The translations under genes and the position numbers were made by a program. 64,000 nt of DNA from Desulfovibrio ferrophilus. GTDB lineage: Bacteria; Desulfobacterota; Desulfovibrionia; Desulfovibrionales; Desulfovibrionaceae. Positions 29,275 to 38,871 of the stretch are shown here, piece by piece (the first letter of the stretch is position 1; each line of letters starts with the position of its first letter). The notes under the pieces were generated by a model. That model saw nothing but the letters and a program-made list of their open reading frames with translations. It made no database searches and had not been told where the DNA came from. Location of the stretch: NCBI RefSeq assembly GCF_003966735.1, contig NZ_AP017378.1, positions 372,001 through 436,000 on the forward strand. Reading direction: 5' to 3'.

Positions 29275-30009
29275 ATGACATACCTTTCCGCCGAGGATCA
29301 TCCAGAGATCATCGACGATATGGCGCGAGCCATCGTGGGCGGCTTTGCTCCCAAGGCACTGATTCTTTTTGGTTCACAGGCCCGTGGAGACGCAGACGAG
29401 TTTTCAGATGTGGATTTCGTGGCCGTGGTGGACTCGGGTCAGCCTTCGGATGATGTGCAGCGCGATATCCTGCGTGCGCTGTCAAGATTTCCTCTGGACG
29501 TGCATGTTTTTGTGCGTACCCCCGAAGAATATCTGCGCCAATCTCGCATTCCCGGAGCCATGGTCTATCCTGCAGAACGGGAAGGCAAGTTCCTTCACGA
29601 ATGGCCGGGCTGGCGTGAACGCAGTGCTGTGGACACGGATGCCGAGCGTGATCGCCAGGTGGTGCTGCGCAATGAATATTGTACTTCGGCCCTGGACTAT
29701 TTGGAAGAGGCCGAAAAGCGGCTGGGCAGTGAATCCTGGTTGGCGTGCCGTGATCGTTGTCGTTATGCGGTGGTCAAGGCGCTCCAGGGGCTGCATGTGC
29801 GTGCAGGAACACATCCTCCGCGAGATATTGATGTGGCCTTTCAGTTTCGTGCAGCCCGTACCCTGACGCCCGAAGTGGCGGATTGGCGCGAGACTGCCAT
29901 GGATTTGCACTTGGCTGTTCCCGAATCCCTTGAATCTGCTGCCGGGTTGTTGAAGCGGACGACGGCCATGGTGCAGGCGATTATTGAACTGTACGCCCTG
30001 GAGGGGTGA
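29275..30009 (+). CDS. MNT nucleotidyltransferase-HEPN fusion protein
   Basis: A 244-residue protein with an N-terminal minimal nucleotidyltransferase domain: LFGSQARGDADEFSDVDFVAVVD holds the GS-x10-D-x-D active site (residues 32-48). The C-terminal half (residues 120-244) is helical, with YCTSALDYLEEAEKRLG and RDRCRYAVVKALQGLHV, as in HEPN domains. In two-gene MNT/HEPN pairs the MNT protein AMPylates and silences the HEPN RNase; here both are on one chain. The HEPN catalytic RxxxxH is not clearly present, so it may be a non-toxic nucleotidyltransferase. The ribosome-binding site is weak. It lies two bases before the transporter gene. Confidence 0.8.
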   Translation: MTYLSAEDHPEIIDDMARAIVGGFAPKALILFGSQARGDADEFSDVDFVAVVDSGQPSDDVQRDILRALSRFPLDVHVFVRTPEEYLRQSRIPGAMVYPAEREGKFLHEWPGWRERSAVDTDAERDRQVVLRNEYCTSALDYLEEAEKRLGSESWLACRDRCRYAVVKALQGLHVRAGTHPPRDIDVAFQFRAARTLTPEVADWRETAMDLHLAVPESLESAAGLLKRTTAMVQAIIELYALEG

Positions 30010-30011
30010 AT

Positions 30012-30458
30012 ATGGATATTGTGTATCTGCTGCTGGCGGTGGCTGCCGGGGCAACGGCTCCCATTCAGGCCGGTATCAACGGCCAACTCCGGGCCTCCTG
30101 GGCAGGCGACGCAGTATTGGCATCGCTTGTGTCCTTCATTGTAGGCACCGTGACTTTGGCATTTTATGTTATCGCAACCAGGCTCCCCGTCCCTTCGTTG
30201 AGTTCTGCGGGGCAGGTCCCGTGGTGGCATTGGACTGGGGGAACCCTGGGTGCATTTTTCGTGACCATGACCGTGCTGTTGGCCTATCGTCTGGGTGGCA
30301 CCACCCTGTTTGCTCTGGTGGTGACCGGACAGCTCATTGCCTCCCTGGCTTTGGATCATTTCGGATTGCTGGGCTACCCGATGCACGCCATCAGCTGGCA
30401 ACGTCTGGTGGGGGTCGCTTTTTTGATTGTCGGCGTGGTGCTTGTCAGAAAATTCTAG
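30012..30458 (+). CDS. DMT-superfamily small transporter (YdcZ/DUF606-like)
   Basis: A 148-residue inner-membrane protein with five predicted membrane segments, including the N-terminal YLLLAVAAGATAPIQAGINGQLR and C-terminal LVGVAFLIVGVVLVRKF. This is the half-sized DMT family that works as a dimer; its substrates are unknown. The ATG at 30012 is preferred (GGAGGGG upstream); a GTG six bases earlier overlaps the previous stop. Confidence 0.82.
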   Translation: MDIVYLLLAVAAGATAPIQAGINGQLRASWAGDAVLASLVSFIVGTVTLAFYVIATRLPVPSLSSAGQVPWWHWTGGTLGAFFVTMTVLLAYRLGGTTLFALVVTGQLIASLALDHFGLLGYPMHAISWQRLVGVAFLIVGVVLVRKF

Positions 30459-30493
30459 GTATTCCCATTTGTTCCGTTATCAGGCTATACTTG

Positions 30494-30519
30494 GGGCGGT
30501 TACCGAAGGGTGACCGCCC
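30494..30519 (+). terminator. Hairpin after the DMT transporter gene
   Basis: An 11-bp stem with one wobble (30494-30504 with 30509-30519) and a GAAG loop. No T run follows, so it may only weakly terminate or may stabilise the mRNA end. Confidence 0.35.
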
Positions 30520-30555
30520 TTAATGATATGAATGACCAACGACGGAGATTGTTTC

Positions 30556-31344
30556 ATGAAGAAGTTGATTGTCTGGGGTGGGTTGGGACTGACTCTGCTG
30601 GTGGCAGGTGCCATTGCAGTGACCATCATGTCCATCAACCCCCTGATTGAAAAGGCCGTGAATACCTTCGGCCCCAAGCTGGTTGCCGCACCTGTTCATC
30701 TGGACACATCCGATGTGTCCGTATTCTCGGGCGAAGGCGAGTTACGTGGGTTGTTCGTGGGCAATCCGGCCGGATATAAATCTGAAAGTGCATTTAAACT
30801 TGGCGCCGTGAGGGTCAAGGTGGACAAGGAGTCCTTTGCCTCGGATCGCATCGTGATCAATGACATCACCATCCTCGCTCCTCAGATTACATATGAGTTG
30901 TCCGGCAGGAAGTCGAATATTCAGGCTTTGCTGGATAATGTAAACAAGACAGCAGGTCAGGAGCAGGCTGCCGAAAAACAGCGCAAGAAGTCTGGTCAGG
31001 AAGAACCGGGCGGAGGCCAGAAGATTCAGATTGACAATCTGCTTATCAAGGGTGGCGAGATCACTTTGGCCATCACTGGCCTTGGCGGTGAGGTCATGAC
31101 CGTGCCGTTACCGGAGATCCATCTGACGGACATTGGCAAAGATAAGGACGGAGCCACTCCTGCCGAGGCCTTTGCCCAGATCATGGCTGCCGTGAACAAG
31201 GCTGTGGGTAAGGCTGCAGCAGGTTCGTTGGGCAACCTGACCAAGGGGCTTGAAAAGAGTCTTGAGGATTTGAAGAACAACTCCGGCGACCTCAAGAAGG
31301 GCGTCGATGACTTGAGCAAGGGCATCAAGGGGATGTTCCAGTAA
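30556..31344 (+). CDS. Membrane-anchored AsmA-like protein of unknown function
   Basis: A 262-residue protein with one N-terminal membrane anchor (KKLIVWGGLGLTLLVAGAIAV) and a periplasmic part. Residues 30-120 (PVHLDTSDVSVFSGEGELRGLFVGNP) resemble the repeated beta modules of AsmA/DUF748-type proteins, which are linked to outer-membrane lipid transport. A Gln/Lys-rich linker (residues 135-160) leads to a second beta segment and a C-terminal helix rich in Lys, Gly and Asp (LEKSLEDLKNNSGDLKKGVD). The start is the ATG at 30556; an ATG 24 nt upstream would precede the GGAG site. Confidence 0.65.
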   Translation: MKKLIVWGGLGLTLLVAGAIAVTIMSINPLIEKAVNTFGPKLVAAPVHLDTSDVSVFSGEGELRGLFVGNPAGYKSESAFKLGAVRVKVDKESFASDRIVINDITILAPQITYELSGRKSNIQALLDNVNKTAGQEQAAEKQRKKSGQEEPGGGQKIQIDNLLIKGGEITLAITGLGGEVMTVPLPEIHLTDIGKDKDGATPAEAFAQIMAAVNKAVGKAAAGSLGNLTKGLEKSLEDLKNNSGDLKKGVDDLSKGIKGMFQ

Positions 31345-31389
31345 GAACTGAGGGTTGATTGTCCTGTGAGGTTTTCTGAGATCGGTACG

Positions 31390-31422
31390 AGGCGGAGCGG
31401 CAATGCTGCTCCGCCTTTTTTT
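31390..31422 (+). terminator. Terminator between convergent AsmA-like gene and mutY
   Basis: AGGCGGAGC/GCTCCGCCT stem (31390-31398 with 31408-31416), a 9-nt loop and seven T residues. Confidence 0.85.
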
Positions 31423-31424
31423 GT

Positions 31425-32567
31425 TCAGGGAGTGTTTGGCGAGTGAGTAAGAAGTTTGTGGAAGCGTTCATCTTCGGCCAGGGCGTCGATGAGCTTGCGG
31501 TGACCGGCGGGAAAGGCGTGGTCATCGAGTTCTTCGAGAGTTGCCCATTTATGGGCCGTGGCTGCGGTCAGGGCAGGGGGGCCGAGGCCGTTGACTGCAG
31601 CCAGGAAAAAGCAGTGCAGAGTAACCCGGAAACGGGTGTAGCCGTGCTTGATGATGCGAATGGGGTTCTGTGCCACGACTTCGAACCCTGTCTCCTCGGC
31701 GTATTCACGGACCACGGCCTGTTCAGGCGTTTCGCCTTCTTCCACTCCTCCGCCAGGAAATTCCCACAGCCCTCCCCAGACATCGTCCTCATGTCGTCGC
31801 TGGATGAAAATACGTCCTTTGTTGATCAATACCCCAGTGGCAATGGACAAAGGGGTGATGTCGACCTTTTTGCCGGGAACGGGGCGATGCTCAGTGATGC
31901 CCAATCGTCTGGCCTCGCACAACTCGGCGAGAGGGCAATTGGCGCAGACTGGGGTACGTGGTTTACACACCAGGGCTCCGAGTTCCATCAGTCCCTGGTT
32001 GAAATTGCGGGCCTGACCTGCGGGCAGTAGCTCTGCGGCCAGAGCCCAGAGTGCTTTCTGAGTTGCCGTTTCGCCCACGGGGGCATCCAGATCAAAGACC
32101 CGAGCCAGCACGCGCGCGACGTTGCCGTCCACCAGAGGTTCGTCCTGCTCATAGGCAATGGAAAGAATTGCGGCAGCGGTGTAGGGGCCGATGCCGGGTA
32201 GCGCCAGCAGGGTGGCTTTATCCTCCGGGACCCATCCATCGTGGCTGTCTACCATGATTTGGGCAGCGCGCATCAGGTTGCGGGCACGGTTATAGTAGCC
32301 CAGCCCTTCCCACAACTTGAGGATGTCATCCTCGTTGGCCTGCGCCACAGCGGAGGGTGACGGCAGCTCGCGGGTCCAGCGTTCAAAGTAGGCCACCCCA
32401 CGTTCCATCTGAGTCTGCTGAAGCATGATCTCCGATATCCAGACATGATACGGATCGTAGCTTTCGCGCCAGGGCAGGGGGCGTGCGTTGTCCTTGAACC
32501 AGTGGAGAAGGGCAGGGGCAAAGGCCTTGTGGGCCGAAGTGATGATCGTATCGTGGGGTATGGTCAT
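31425..32567 (-). CDS. mutY: A/G-specific adenine glycosylase MutY
   Basis: MutY removes adenine mispaired with 8-oxoguanine. The 380-residue product has the helix-hairpin-helix and catalytic region (LPGIGPYTAAAILS, VDGNVARVLARVFDLD), the 4Fe-4S loop C-x6-C-x2-C-x5-C (CKPRTPVCANCPLAELC), and a C-terminal Nudix-like 8-oxoG-recognition domain with an intact box (GGGVEEGETPEQAVVREYAEETGFEV), which is unusually well preserved for MutY. The start ATG follows GCGGAG. It lies convergent to the AsmA-like gene. Confidence 0.94.
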   Translation of the reverse strand: MTIPHDTIITSAHKAFAPALLHWFKDNARPLPWRESYDPYHVWISEIMLQQTQMERGVAYFERWTRELPSPSAVAQANEDDILKLWEGLGYYNRARNLMRAAQIMVDSHDGWVPEDKATLLALPGIGPYTAAAILSIAYEQDEPLVDGNVARVLARVFDLDAPVGETATQKALWALAAELLPAGQARNFNQGLMELGALVCKPRTPVCANCPLAELCEARRLGITEHRPVPGKKVDITPLSIATGVLINKGRIFIQRRHEDDVWGGLWEFPGGGVEEGETPEQAVVREYAEETGFEVVAQNPIRIIKHGYTRFRVTLHCFFLAAVNGLGPPALTAATAHKWATLEELDDHAFPAGHRKLIDALAEDERFHKLLTHSPNTP

Positions 32568-32682
32568 GAGTGCTCCGCAAGAAGGGCGAACCTGTCACGG
32601 GGCGAGAGTGATTGCAAGTTTGGTCTGGATCGTTTTCAGACTGAGGGACTCAGTGCCCAGGAGTTAGTGCGGTGATATGGTG

Positions 32683-35600
32683 CTAAATCGATGGATGAGG
32701 GCAATTGCAACGGTCCGGGATGAAATAGTCCATGACCGGGAGATCGGTGAATTCCTGTTCCACATTTTGTAACAGGAACTCTGCAGGGTTGTTGAGCAGG
32801 GTCTTGTCCTTGACCGGAACGGTGACACAGAACAGCTCTCCCCAGTTGGTTGAGTAAACGATGCTCGCTTCGACCAAGGCTTTGTGTTCGCGGGGTTGAA
32901 TGAGGTTGAGAATAAAGAAGGCGCGCACGATGCGTTCGGTGTTGAGCATCTCACTGATGTCGGTGTTGAAGGTTGTCTTGGGCGGGAAGAATTCCAGTAG
33001 TTTGTCTTGAAGGGACTCAATGTCCTTGGCTGTGACCGGGGAAATGGAATAGTCGCCCTTGACCCCCATACCTGGTTCGTAAAGGCCATTGGCCGTGAGC
33101 CAGACCAGGGATTCTGCCAGATCCGGCCCTTTGCGCAGGTTGGCCAGTTGGAGGCGATCCTTGCCCGACACTTCCTGAGCGCCTTGTATTTCCCAATACG
33201 AAGGCTGCCCCATTTTTTTGCCCGAGGCCGAGACATGCAAGACCCGAAATGTGTTGCCCGTGATGGACAGGAATGGGATGTGCTCGATCTTGTGCTGACG
33301 CTTGGAGAAGGTAGCAAAGATCTTTCGGCCGAGTTTGGTCAGATCCTCGGGGGTGATGGCGATTTTGATGTTGGCTTGGGAATCGCGGACGCGCATGTAG
33401 GTGCGTACGATGAATTTGTTCACCAGGGTACCGATGCTGACCAATTTGTCGAATGTCCAGTCCATGACCATGGAGGCGTCGCCCTTGCGCGTGGCCGAAG
33501 AGTTGAACAGGTTGTGAATTTCTGTTTCCTCGCGGCGCTGGGCTCTGAGTCCGTCGCTACAGAATTCGGCGATTTTGGTCTTCAGGAAGAAGGATAGCCG
33601 GACCAGCTTCAGAGAGTCTTTTTCCTTGGTGCGGACATAGTGCTCGCTGATTTCATGGAACATGAGCACATAGGGGTCGACCTTGCTCAGGCTGGTGAAG
33701 CCACGGGCCAGATTGTCCTTCAGGCGATCGCAGAGCAGGGTGCTGCCCTCGTTATCCTCGGAGGCGATGTATTTTTCCAGCAACCCGAATTTCATGATGG
33801 ATTTGAAGGGACTCTTCAGGGCTTTGACGATCTGCCACAGGGAGGCTCCGAAAAATTCCTCGGGTGGGATATCAACCAGATTGCCCAGATCCACGTAACG
33901 GTCGGCGGCCCGGCCTGTTGCCAGGGCCGTGCGGATGCGGGCGTACTCTTTGTCACTGCTGCCCACCGGAGTGACCCACCACAGGGGAGCCTTGCCCGCG
34001 GCACACACGGCGGAACGGTAGAACTCCTCCTTGAGCAGGAGAGCCTGGGCAGAGCCTGAACTTTCGGAGTCACTGAACCCGAAATTGTTTTGGCGGATGT
34101 TCTCCAGGTCCATGGTGAAGAAATGGACTTCCAGGCCAAAGGTTTCGTCGGCCCAGCGCTCGATGTGCTCCAGTTTGTCCATCAGGCCATCGATGAGGTT
34201 CTCGGGCATGTTTTCGGGGTCGTAGCAGACCCAGTAGTCCAGGTCGGAACCTGCATTCTGTGCCACGGTTCCCACGCTTCCTATGGTGTACAGGGCTTCG
34301 ATGAGGATCGGGTCCGGAACGGGCATGGGGGGACTGGCCTTGGGGAAGAACTTTCGGGCGAAATCCAGTGTGGTGTAGTCCACGGCATAGCCCGCGACCC
34401 GGGTGTCCAGCGGCAGAGGCTCCAATTCCTTGGAGTGCCTTTCGAACGTCTCGGAATGCAACAGGAATGGAGCAAGGCTGAAGAAGCCCGCTTTTTCCGG
34501 GCCGAGCTTGTCACAGCACCAGGAGATTCGGCGCTCGTTGTTGATCATGAAGGCCAGGGATTGGGCTCTGAGTTCACGGGTCTCGAACCACAGGTCTACG
34601 GCCTTGTCTGCGAGATCTCCATTCTGAGCAGGAGGGGAAATCTTGCCTGCTAGGGTCGCCGAGCGTCTGGTCAGGAAACGGTCTTCGGCCTGCATCAAGG
34701 TTGGATTGTCGGTGAACAACCCCCCGAAGGAAGGGGAGGGCAGCCCTGAGGAAGCCAGGGCTGTGCGCAACAGGCGTGAGCCGCAGAATTTTGCTTGAGT
34801 GCACTGGGACAGCAGGAACTCCAGGCCCTCGCAGTTGCTATCCAAGAGTTGCAGTTCCGTGAGATCGCAGGCCGTGAAGCGGCAGGTCCGCAAGCGGAGA
34901 TCATGGCATTTCAGCCCGCGCAGGTCTGACTCCGAGACATCGAACATGGTGATACGCGAGGCACACAAGGTCATTGTTCGAAGAACACTGCGTTCGATTC
35001 GGATGTCCAGCATGGTGCAATCGAACAGCCGTGCGCCACTAAAGTCACAGTCCACGAAAACGCATTCAATAAAGCGAGTGCCCACGATCAGGGTGTTTGT
35101 GAATTTGACCCCCACAAAGGTGCATTGCTGGAAGGCTGCATTCTCCAGGAAAGCGTTGGAGAAGTCGATGCGTTGCAAGGTTCGGGATTCGTAAATAGGG
35201 GTGACCTTGCGTCCGGAATATTCCGAGGCACTACCACTGTCGCTGACCGTGGAGTCACCAAATTGTACGCTGATGGCTTCGCCCCCGCCGCCGCCTCCGA
35301 ACATGGAGAAGAACCCACCTTCTTTATCTTTTTTCTTCGCAGGGGCTTTCTTGGCCGTTTTGGCTGGTTTGAAGTTCGCGACAGCCTTATCTGCATTGGC
35401 CCAGACTGGTGGTGAAAATGTGGGCAGCAGTTCCAGAAGCGGAGTGGATTCGGCTCCGTTGCTGCCAGTCATGGCCGCTTCAAGATGCGAAAGGGCCGCG
35501 TCCGGTTCCAGGGCTGCCAGGGTTGCGAAAAGTAGTCCGCCCAGTTTCTTCCCCGCATTCCCAAGAGTTTTGATGAACAGCTTGTATTCACGGTTTGGCA

Positions 35601-36528
35601 GCATGGGCAGGCGTGACAGTATGTCCGGCCGGATATTTTCATTCTTCTTGTACAGAGCGGCGAACAGTTTGCCCTGATCTCTGGGAGCCAGCGTGGCAAT
35701 AACGTCCAAGGCACCTCTTTGCACGAGTTTGTCAGGATGCAGGAGCAGCTTGGCGGCAGCCTTGGCGGGAGTGGAGGATGGCTCGGCGTCGGCTTGCGTC
35801 AACAGCTTCAGCGCTGCCCGCAGTGTGGGGGCATGCTGGGTCGTTAGTAGTTCGGTTACCGGAGCGATGCAGTCCGGGCCAGCAATAATGCCGTGCCTGC
35901 TGAGCATTGGGGCCAGATTCTTGTCGGGGCGTTGTCGTGCAGAAATACTCGTTGTGGCTGCATTCAAGGCGTCTGACCAGGCCTTTCCATAGGGCCCGTC
36001 CATGAGGGCCTCTCGAACAGGATAGGCCACGCTGAGGCCTTGTTTGGCGCAGTCTTCGAGGAATTGGCTCGCAGGCTCGGGAGGTGTTTTGGCAATTTTG
36101 GGCAGGGCATCAAGTGCCGCCTGGTGCAGAGGCTCCAGCGATGCGATGCGCCCTGATAGGATACGGTTGACAGCGTGGAGCATCAACTCATTGGGAATGA
36201 TCGAAAGGCCTGGCTGAGTTTTTGGGTCATCCCCCTGGCCGCGCAGGCAGGCCATGATTGCCAACGGGGGGGCTAGGGATCCCATGCCGGGCAGGCAGGA
36301 GGTGTAGAAGGATTCAAGCTCAGGGTCGTTGGCTGATTGAGCGCGGGACATCAGTAACAGAGCGGTCTCGGCAAGAACGGACTCATCCTTGGCTGCGTGC
36401 TCGACGATGTCCTCAATCAGGCGCAGAATTTCTTCCCGCAGCCGTTCCGGTGGCGGGTGGGTGGTGAGTCCCTTGAGCCTTTTGACAAGGTCCGGGAGTT
36501 GCTGGTTGTTTTGAGCTGTTTTCCCCAT
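32683..36528 (-). CDS. Class I adenylate cyclase with N-terminal helical and pentapeptide-repeat regions
   Basis: A very large protein of 1281 residues. Residues 1-380 are helical and resemble HEAT/ARM-type repeats (AALKLLTQ ..., LVQRGALDVIATL). A Lys/Ala-rich linker and a glycine run (about 388-416) lead to residues 450-590, where short repeats such as FSNAFLENAAF and FVDCDFSGARLFDCTM suggest a pentapeptide beta-helix. From about residue 640 the sequence is a class I adenylate cyclase: LYTIGSVGTVAQNAGSDLDYWVCYD (746-770) matches the CyaA active-site region, with the aspartates of SDLD. This cyclase class makes cAMP and is best known in gammaproteobacteria (about 850 residues). The extra parts are likely to be regulatory or targeting domains. 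No membrane segment is seen. Confidence 0.85.
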   Translation of the reverse strand: MGKTAQNNQQLPDLVKRLKGLTTHPPPERLREEILRLIEDIVEHAAKDESVLAETALLLMSRAQSANDPELESFYTSCLPGMGSLAPPLAIMACLRGQGDDPKTQPGLSIIPNELMLHAVNRILSGRIASLEPLHQAALDALPKIAKTPPEPASQFLEDCAKQGLSVAYPVREALMDGPYGKAWSDALNAATTSISARQRPDKNLAPMLSRHGIIAGPDCIAPVTELLTTQHAPTLRAALKLLTQADAEPSSTPAKAAAKLLLHPDKLVQRGALDVIATLAPRDQGKLFAALYKKNENIRPDILSRLPMLPNREYKLFIKTLGNAGKKLGGLLFATLAALEPDAALSHLEAAMTGSNGAESTPLLELLPTFSPPVWANADKAVANFKPAKTAKKAPAKKKDKEGGFFSMFGGGGGGEAISVQFGDSTVSDSGSASEYSGRKVTPIYESRTLQRIDFSNAFLENAAFQQCTFVGVKFTNTLIVGTRFIECVFVDCDFSGARLFDCTMLDIRIERSVLRTMTLCASRITMFDVSESDLRGLKCHDLRLRTCRFTACDLTELQLLDSNCEGLEFLLSQCTQAKFCGSRLLRTALASSGLPSPSFGGLFTDNPTLMQAEDRFLTRRSATLAGKISPPAQNGDLADKAVDLWFETRELRAQSLAFMINNERRISWCCDKLGPEKAGFFSLAPFLLHSETFERHSKELEPLPLDTRVAGYAVDYTTLDFARKFFPKASPPMPVPDPILIEALYTIGSVGTVAQNAGSDLDYWVCYDPENMPENLIDGLMDKLEHIERWADETFGLEVHFFTMDLENIRQNNFGFSDSESSGSAQALLLKEEFYRSAVCAAGKAPLWWVTPVGSSDKEYARIRTALATGRAADRYVDLGNLVDIPPEEFFGASLWQIVKALKSPFKSIMKFGLLEKYIASEDNEGSTLLCDRLKDNLARGFTSLSKVDPYVLMFHEISEHYVRTKEKDSLKLVRLSFFLKTKIAEFCSDGLRAQRREETEIHNLFNSSATRKGDASMVMDWTFDKLVSIGTLVNKFIVRTYMRVRDSQANIKIAITPEDLTKLGRKIFATFSKRQHKIEHIPFLSITGNTFRVLHVSASGKKMGQPSYWEIQGAQEVSGKDRLQLANLRKGPDLAESLVWLTANGLYEPGMGVKGDYSISPVTAKDIESLQDKLLEFFPPKTTFNTDISEMLNTERIVRAFFILNLIQPREHKALVEASIVYSTNWGELFCVTVPVKDKTLLNNPAEFLLQNVEQEFTDLPVMDYFIPDRCNCPHPSI

Positions 36529-36621
36529 GCCAGTCCAGTAGTATGACCGTAGAAAAAAGAGTGTTTCCCCAAGTCTTTAATATACTCAAAAATGTGAGTT
36601 CAGTAAACGTCGCCTCGGGAT

Positions 36622-37365
36622 TTAGGCCTTGCCCTGGTTTGCCACCGCCTGTTCCGCCCGTTTGATTTCATCCGGGTCACCGAGATAGTAATGGCGTAGA
36701 GGCGTTAGGGCGTTATCGAGCTCATAGACCAGGGGAACTCCTGTGGGAATATTTAGTGCAGTGATAGTGTCGTCACTCATCGAATCGAGATACTTGACCA
36801 AGGCTCGCAAACTGTTGCCATGTGCAGCAATGAGCAGTTTCTGGCCTTGCAGGATTTGTGGGGCGATGACGTTATGCCAGTATGGCAGGACTCGGTCCAC
36901 GGTATTTTTGAGACTTTCGGAAAGGGGCAGGTCCTCCTGCGAAAGGCCTGCATAACGGGGGTCGTGTCCGGGGTGGCGCTTGTCTGAGGCTTCAAGAGGT
37001 GGTGGAGGAGTTGCGTAGCTGCGCCGCCAGATGAAGACCTGTTCCTCGCCATATTTTTGAGCGGTTTCAGTTTTATTCAGACCTTGAAGCGCTCCGTAAT
37101 GACGTTCGTTGAGTCGCCAGTGGCGCTCCACCGGAAGCCACATCAAATCCATTTCACGCTGGATGATCCAGAGCGTTTCGATGGCTCGTTTGAGGACGGA
37201 GGTGTGGCAGCGGTCAAATATATATCCCTGTTCGTGCAGGTTTTTTGCGCCAGCCAGGGCTTCTTCCATACCCTTTGGGGTCAGGCCGACATCCGTCCAA
37301 CCAGTGAAGCGGTTGGCGAGGTTCCATTCGCTCTGGCCATGCCGAACGAGAACGAGTTTATACAT
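36622..37365 (-). CDS. gpmA: 2,3-bisphosphoglycerate-dependent phosphoglycerate mutase
   Basis: GpmA interconverts 3- and 2-phosphoglycerate in glycolysis. The 247-residue product begins [15 protein letters not shown] with the phosphohistidine in RHG, then [30 protein letters not shown] and the second active histidine in [15 protein letters not shown] chose the ATG at 37365, because TGGAG lies six bases upstream; an ATG four codons earlier contains that site. Confidence 0.93.
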   Translation of the reverse strand: MYKLVLVRHGQSEWNLANRFTGWTDVGLTPKGMEEALAGAKNLHEQGYIFDRCHTSVLKRAIETLWIIQREMDLMWLPVERHWRLNERHYGALQGLNKTETAQKYGEEQVFIWRRSYATPPPPLEASDKRHPGHDPRYAGLSQEDLPLSESLKNTVDRVLPYWHNVIAPQILQGQKLLIAAHGNSLRALVKYLDSMSDDTITALNIPTGVPLVYELDNALTPLRHYYLGDPDEIKRAEQAVANQGKA

Positions 37366-37567
37366 TGTTGGCTCCATGCAGAGGGTGACTCGGCAAACGT
37401 GTGCTTGCCAGAGAGACGTTCAATCATTATGTACACAACTTGCCGGGTGAAGAAAAGAAATCCGCTTCGAGAAGCTGCATTTTTGACTTGCCAAGCGCGT
37501 TTGTTCGAGGTATCTAACCCGCCTTTTCCGAGACTTTACTGACAATTCATCCATGGAGGATCGAACC

Positions 37568-37786
37568 ATGAAAAAAGATATCCATCCCAAGAACCACACG
37601 GCCAAAATTCGTTGTGCCTGCGGCTTTGAGATTGAGGCCCAGTCCACCAAAGGCGAGTTGGTTGAGGTAGAAATCTGCTCCAACTGCCATCCCTTCTACA
37701 CCGGCAAGCAGCGCTTTGTTGATACTGCTGGTCGCATTGACCGCTTCCGCAAGAAGTATGCTTCCTTCGGCAAAAAAGCCGAATAG
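37568..37786 (+). CDS. rpmE: 50S ribosomal protein L31
   Basis: A 72-residue L31 of the zinc-binding (C+) type: cysteines in RCACGFEI and [13 protein letters not shown], then [16 protein letters not shown]. The start ATG at 37568 has GGAGG upstream. Zinc-containing L31 usually implies a possible zinc-free paralogue elsewhere, induced in zinc shortage; none is in the window. It opens the plus-strand group rpmE-DUF1385-prfA-prmC. Confidence 0.96.
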   Translation: MKKDIHPKNHTAKIRCACGFEIEAQSTKGELVEVEICSNCHPFYTGKQRFVDTAGRIDRFRKKYASFGKKAE

Positions 37787-37906
37787 CTGTTTTCGCGGGC
37801 TGCTGGCCCGCCGTTTTTCCGCCTCCGCAACGGGCCGCTGGTCTGTTGGCGGAGGCGCTTTTCTATGTGCGTTCAGGCGCGCAGAAAATCGCACCCCGGG
37901 AAAAGA

Positions 37907-38854
37907 ATGACACTGATGCGCAAGCTGTTTAGTCCGCTGGTCGCGGCCACGCCTACTGTTGGTGGGCAGGCTGTGATGGAAGGCGTGATGATCCGTAATA
38001 AGGAAAGGCTGGCCATCGCCGTGCGTAAGCCCGACGGGACCATTGAGGTTCAGACTCGCCCCTGGTTTTCCTTATGCGGACATCCTTGGGCCAAGAAGCC
38101 CTTTGTTCGCGGTTTTCCGGTTCTCCTGGAGACGCTGGTCAATGGCATCAAATCTCTTAACTGGTCGGCTCAGACCGCACTGGAAGAAGAGACCGGTGAA
38201 GAGATCAAGCCATGGGCCATGGCGCTGACCGTCGCATTTTCCGTGGTCTTGGCGCTGTGCATGTTCGTGGTTCTGCCGCATCTGTTCTCGCTGGGCATGA
38301 AGTCTCTGGGCTTGGGTGGTGGTACTGAAGACCTTTCCTTTCATATTTGGGACGGTTTCTTCAAGCTCGCTGTTTTTCTCGGCTACATCTGGGGGATTTC
38401 CTGGTTTCCCGAGATCCGGCGAGTCTTCGAGTATCACGGAGCCGAGCACAAAGTGATTTGGGCCTATGAAAACGGCTGTGAGCTTGTCCCGGAACAGGCC
38501 CGGGGTTACAGTCGTTTGCATCCGCGTTGTGGAACGGCATTCTTGCTGTTTGTACTTTCCTTGGCCATTCTGATGCATGCGGTGTTGATACCGGCCCTGC
38601 TGACCGTGTATTCGCCCGATGGTGCTGTGTACAAGCAGCTTTATCTCATCGGGATCAAGGTCATGATGATGGCGCCCATTGCCGCTGCCGCCTTTGAGCT
38701 GATCAAGTATACAGGCAAGCACAGCGGAACCGCTGCTTGCCGTGTGCTTTGCTGGCCGGGGCTTATGTTGCAGCGCATGACTACCTTCGAGCCTGATGAC
38801 GAGCAGCTCGAGGTGGCGATTGCCGCGCTCAAAGGCGCAGTCCACAACGAGTAA
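37907..38854 (+). CDS. DUF1385 membrane protein
   Basis: A 315-residue inner-membrane protein with the DUF1385 signatures GGQAVMEGVMIRN (near residue 20), RGFPVLLETLVNGIKSL, the metal-like motif EYHGAEHKVIWAYENG and HPRCGTAFLLFV. About four membrane segments are seen. Its function is unknown; as in many bacteria it sits beside rpmE and prfA, which suggests a link to translation or envelope growth. The start at 37907 follows a GGGAAAAG site; an ATG three codons later is an alternative. Confidence 0.88.
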   Translation: MTLMRKLFSPLVAATPTVGGQAVMEGVMIRNKERLAIAVRKPDGTIEVQTRPWFSLCGHPWAKKPFVRGFPVLLETLVNGIKSLNWSAQTALEEETGEEIKPWAMALTVAFSVVLALCMFVVLPHLFSLGMKSLGLGGGTEDLSFHIWDGFFKLAVFLGYIWGISWFPEIRRVFEYHGAEHKVIWAYENGCELVPEQARGYSRLHPRCGTAFLLFVLSLAILMHAVLIPALLTVYSPDGAVYKQLYLIGIKVMMMAPIAAAAFELIKYTGKHSGTAACRVLCWPGLMLQRMTTFEPDDEQLEVAIAALKGAVHNE

Positions 38855-38871
38855 TCCGCACGAGGAACGCC

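Noticed and set aside
29275-30009. A classical two-gene MNT/HEPN toxin-antitoxin pair
   Set aside because: Only one gene is present, and its C-terminal half lacks a clear HEPN RNase motif; the downstream gene is a membrane transporter.
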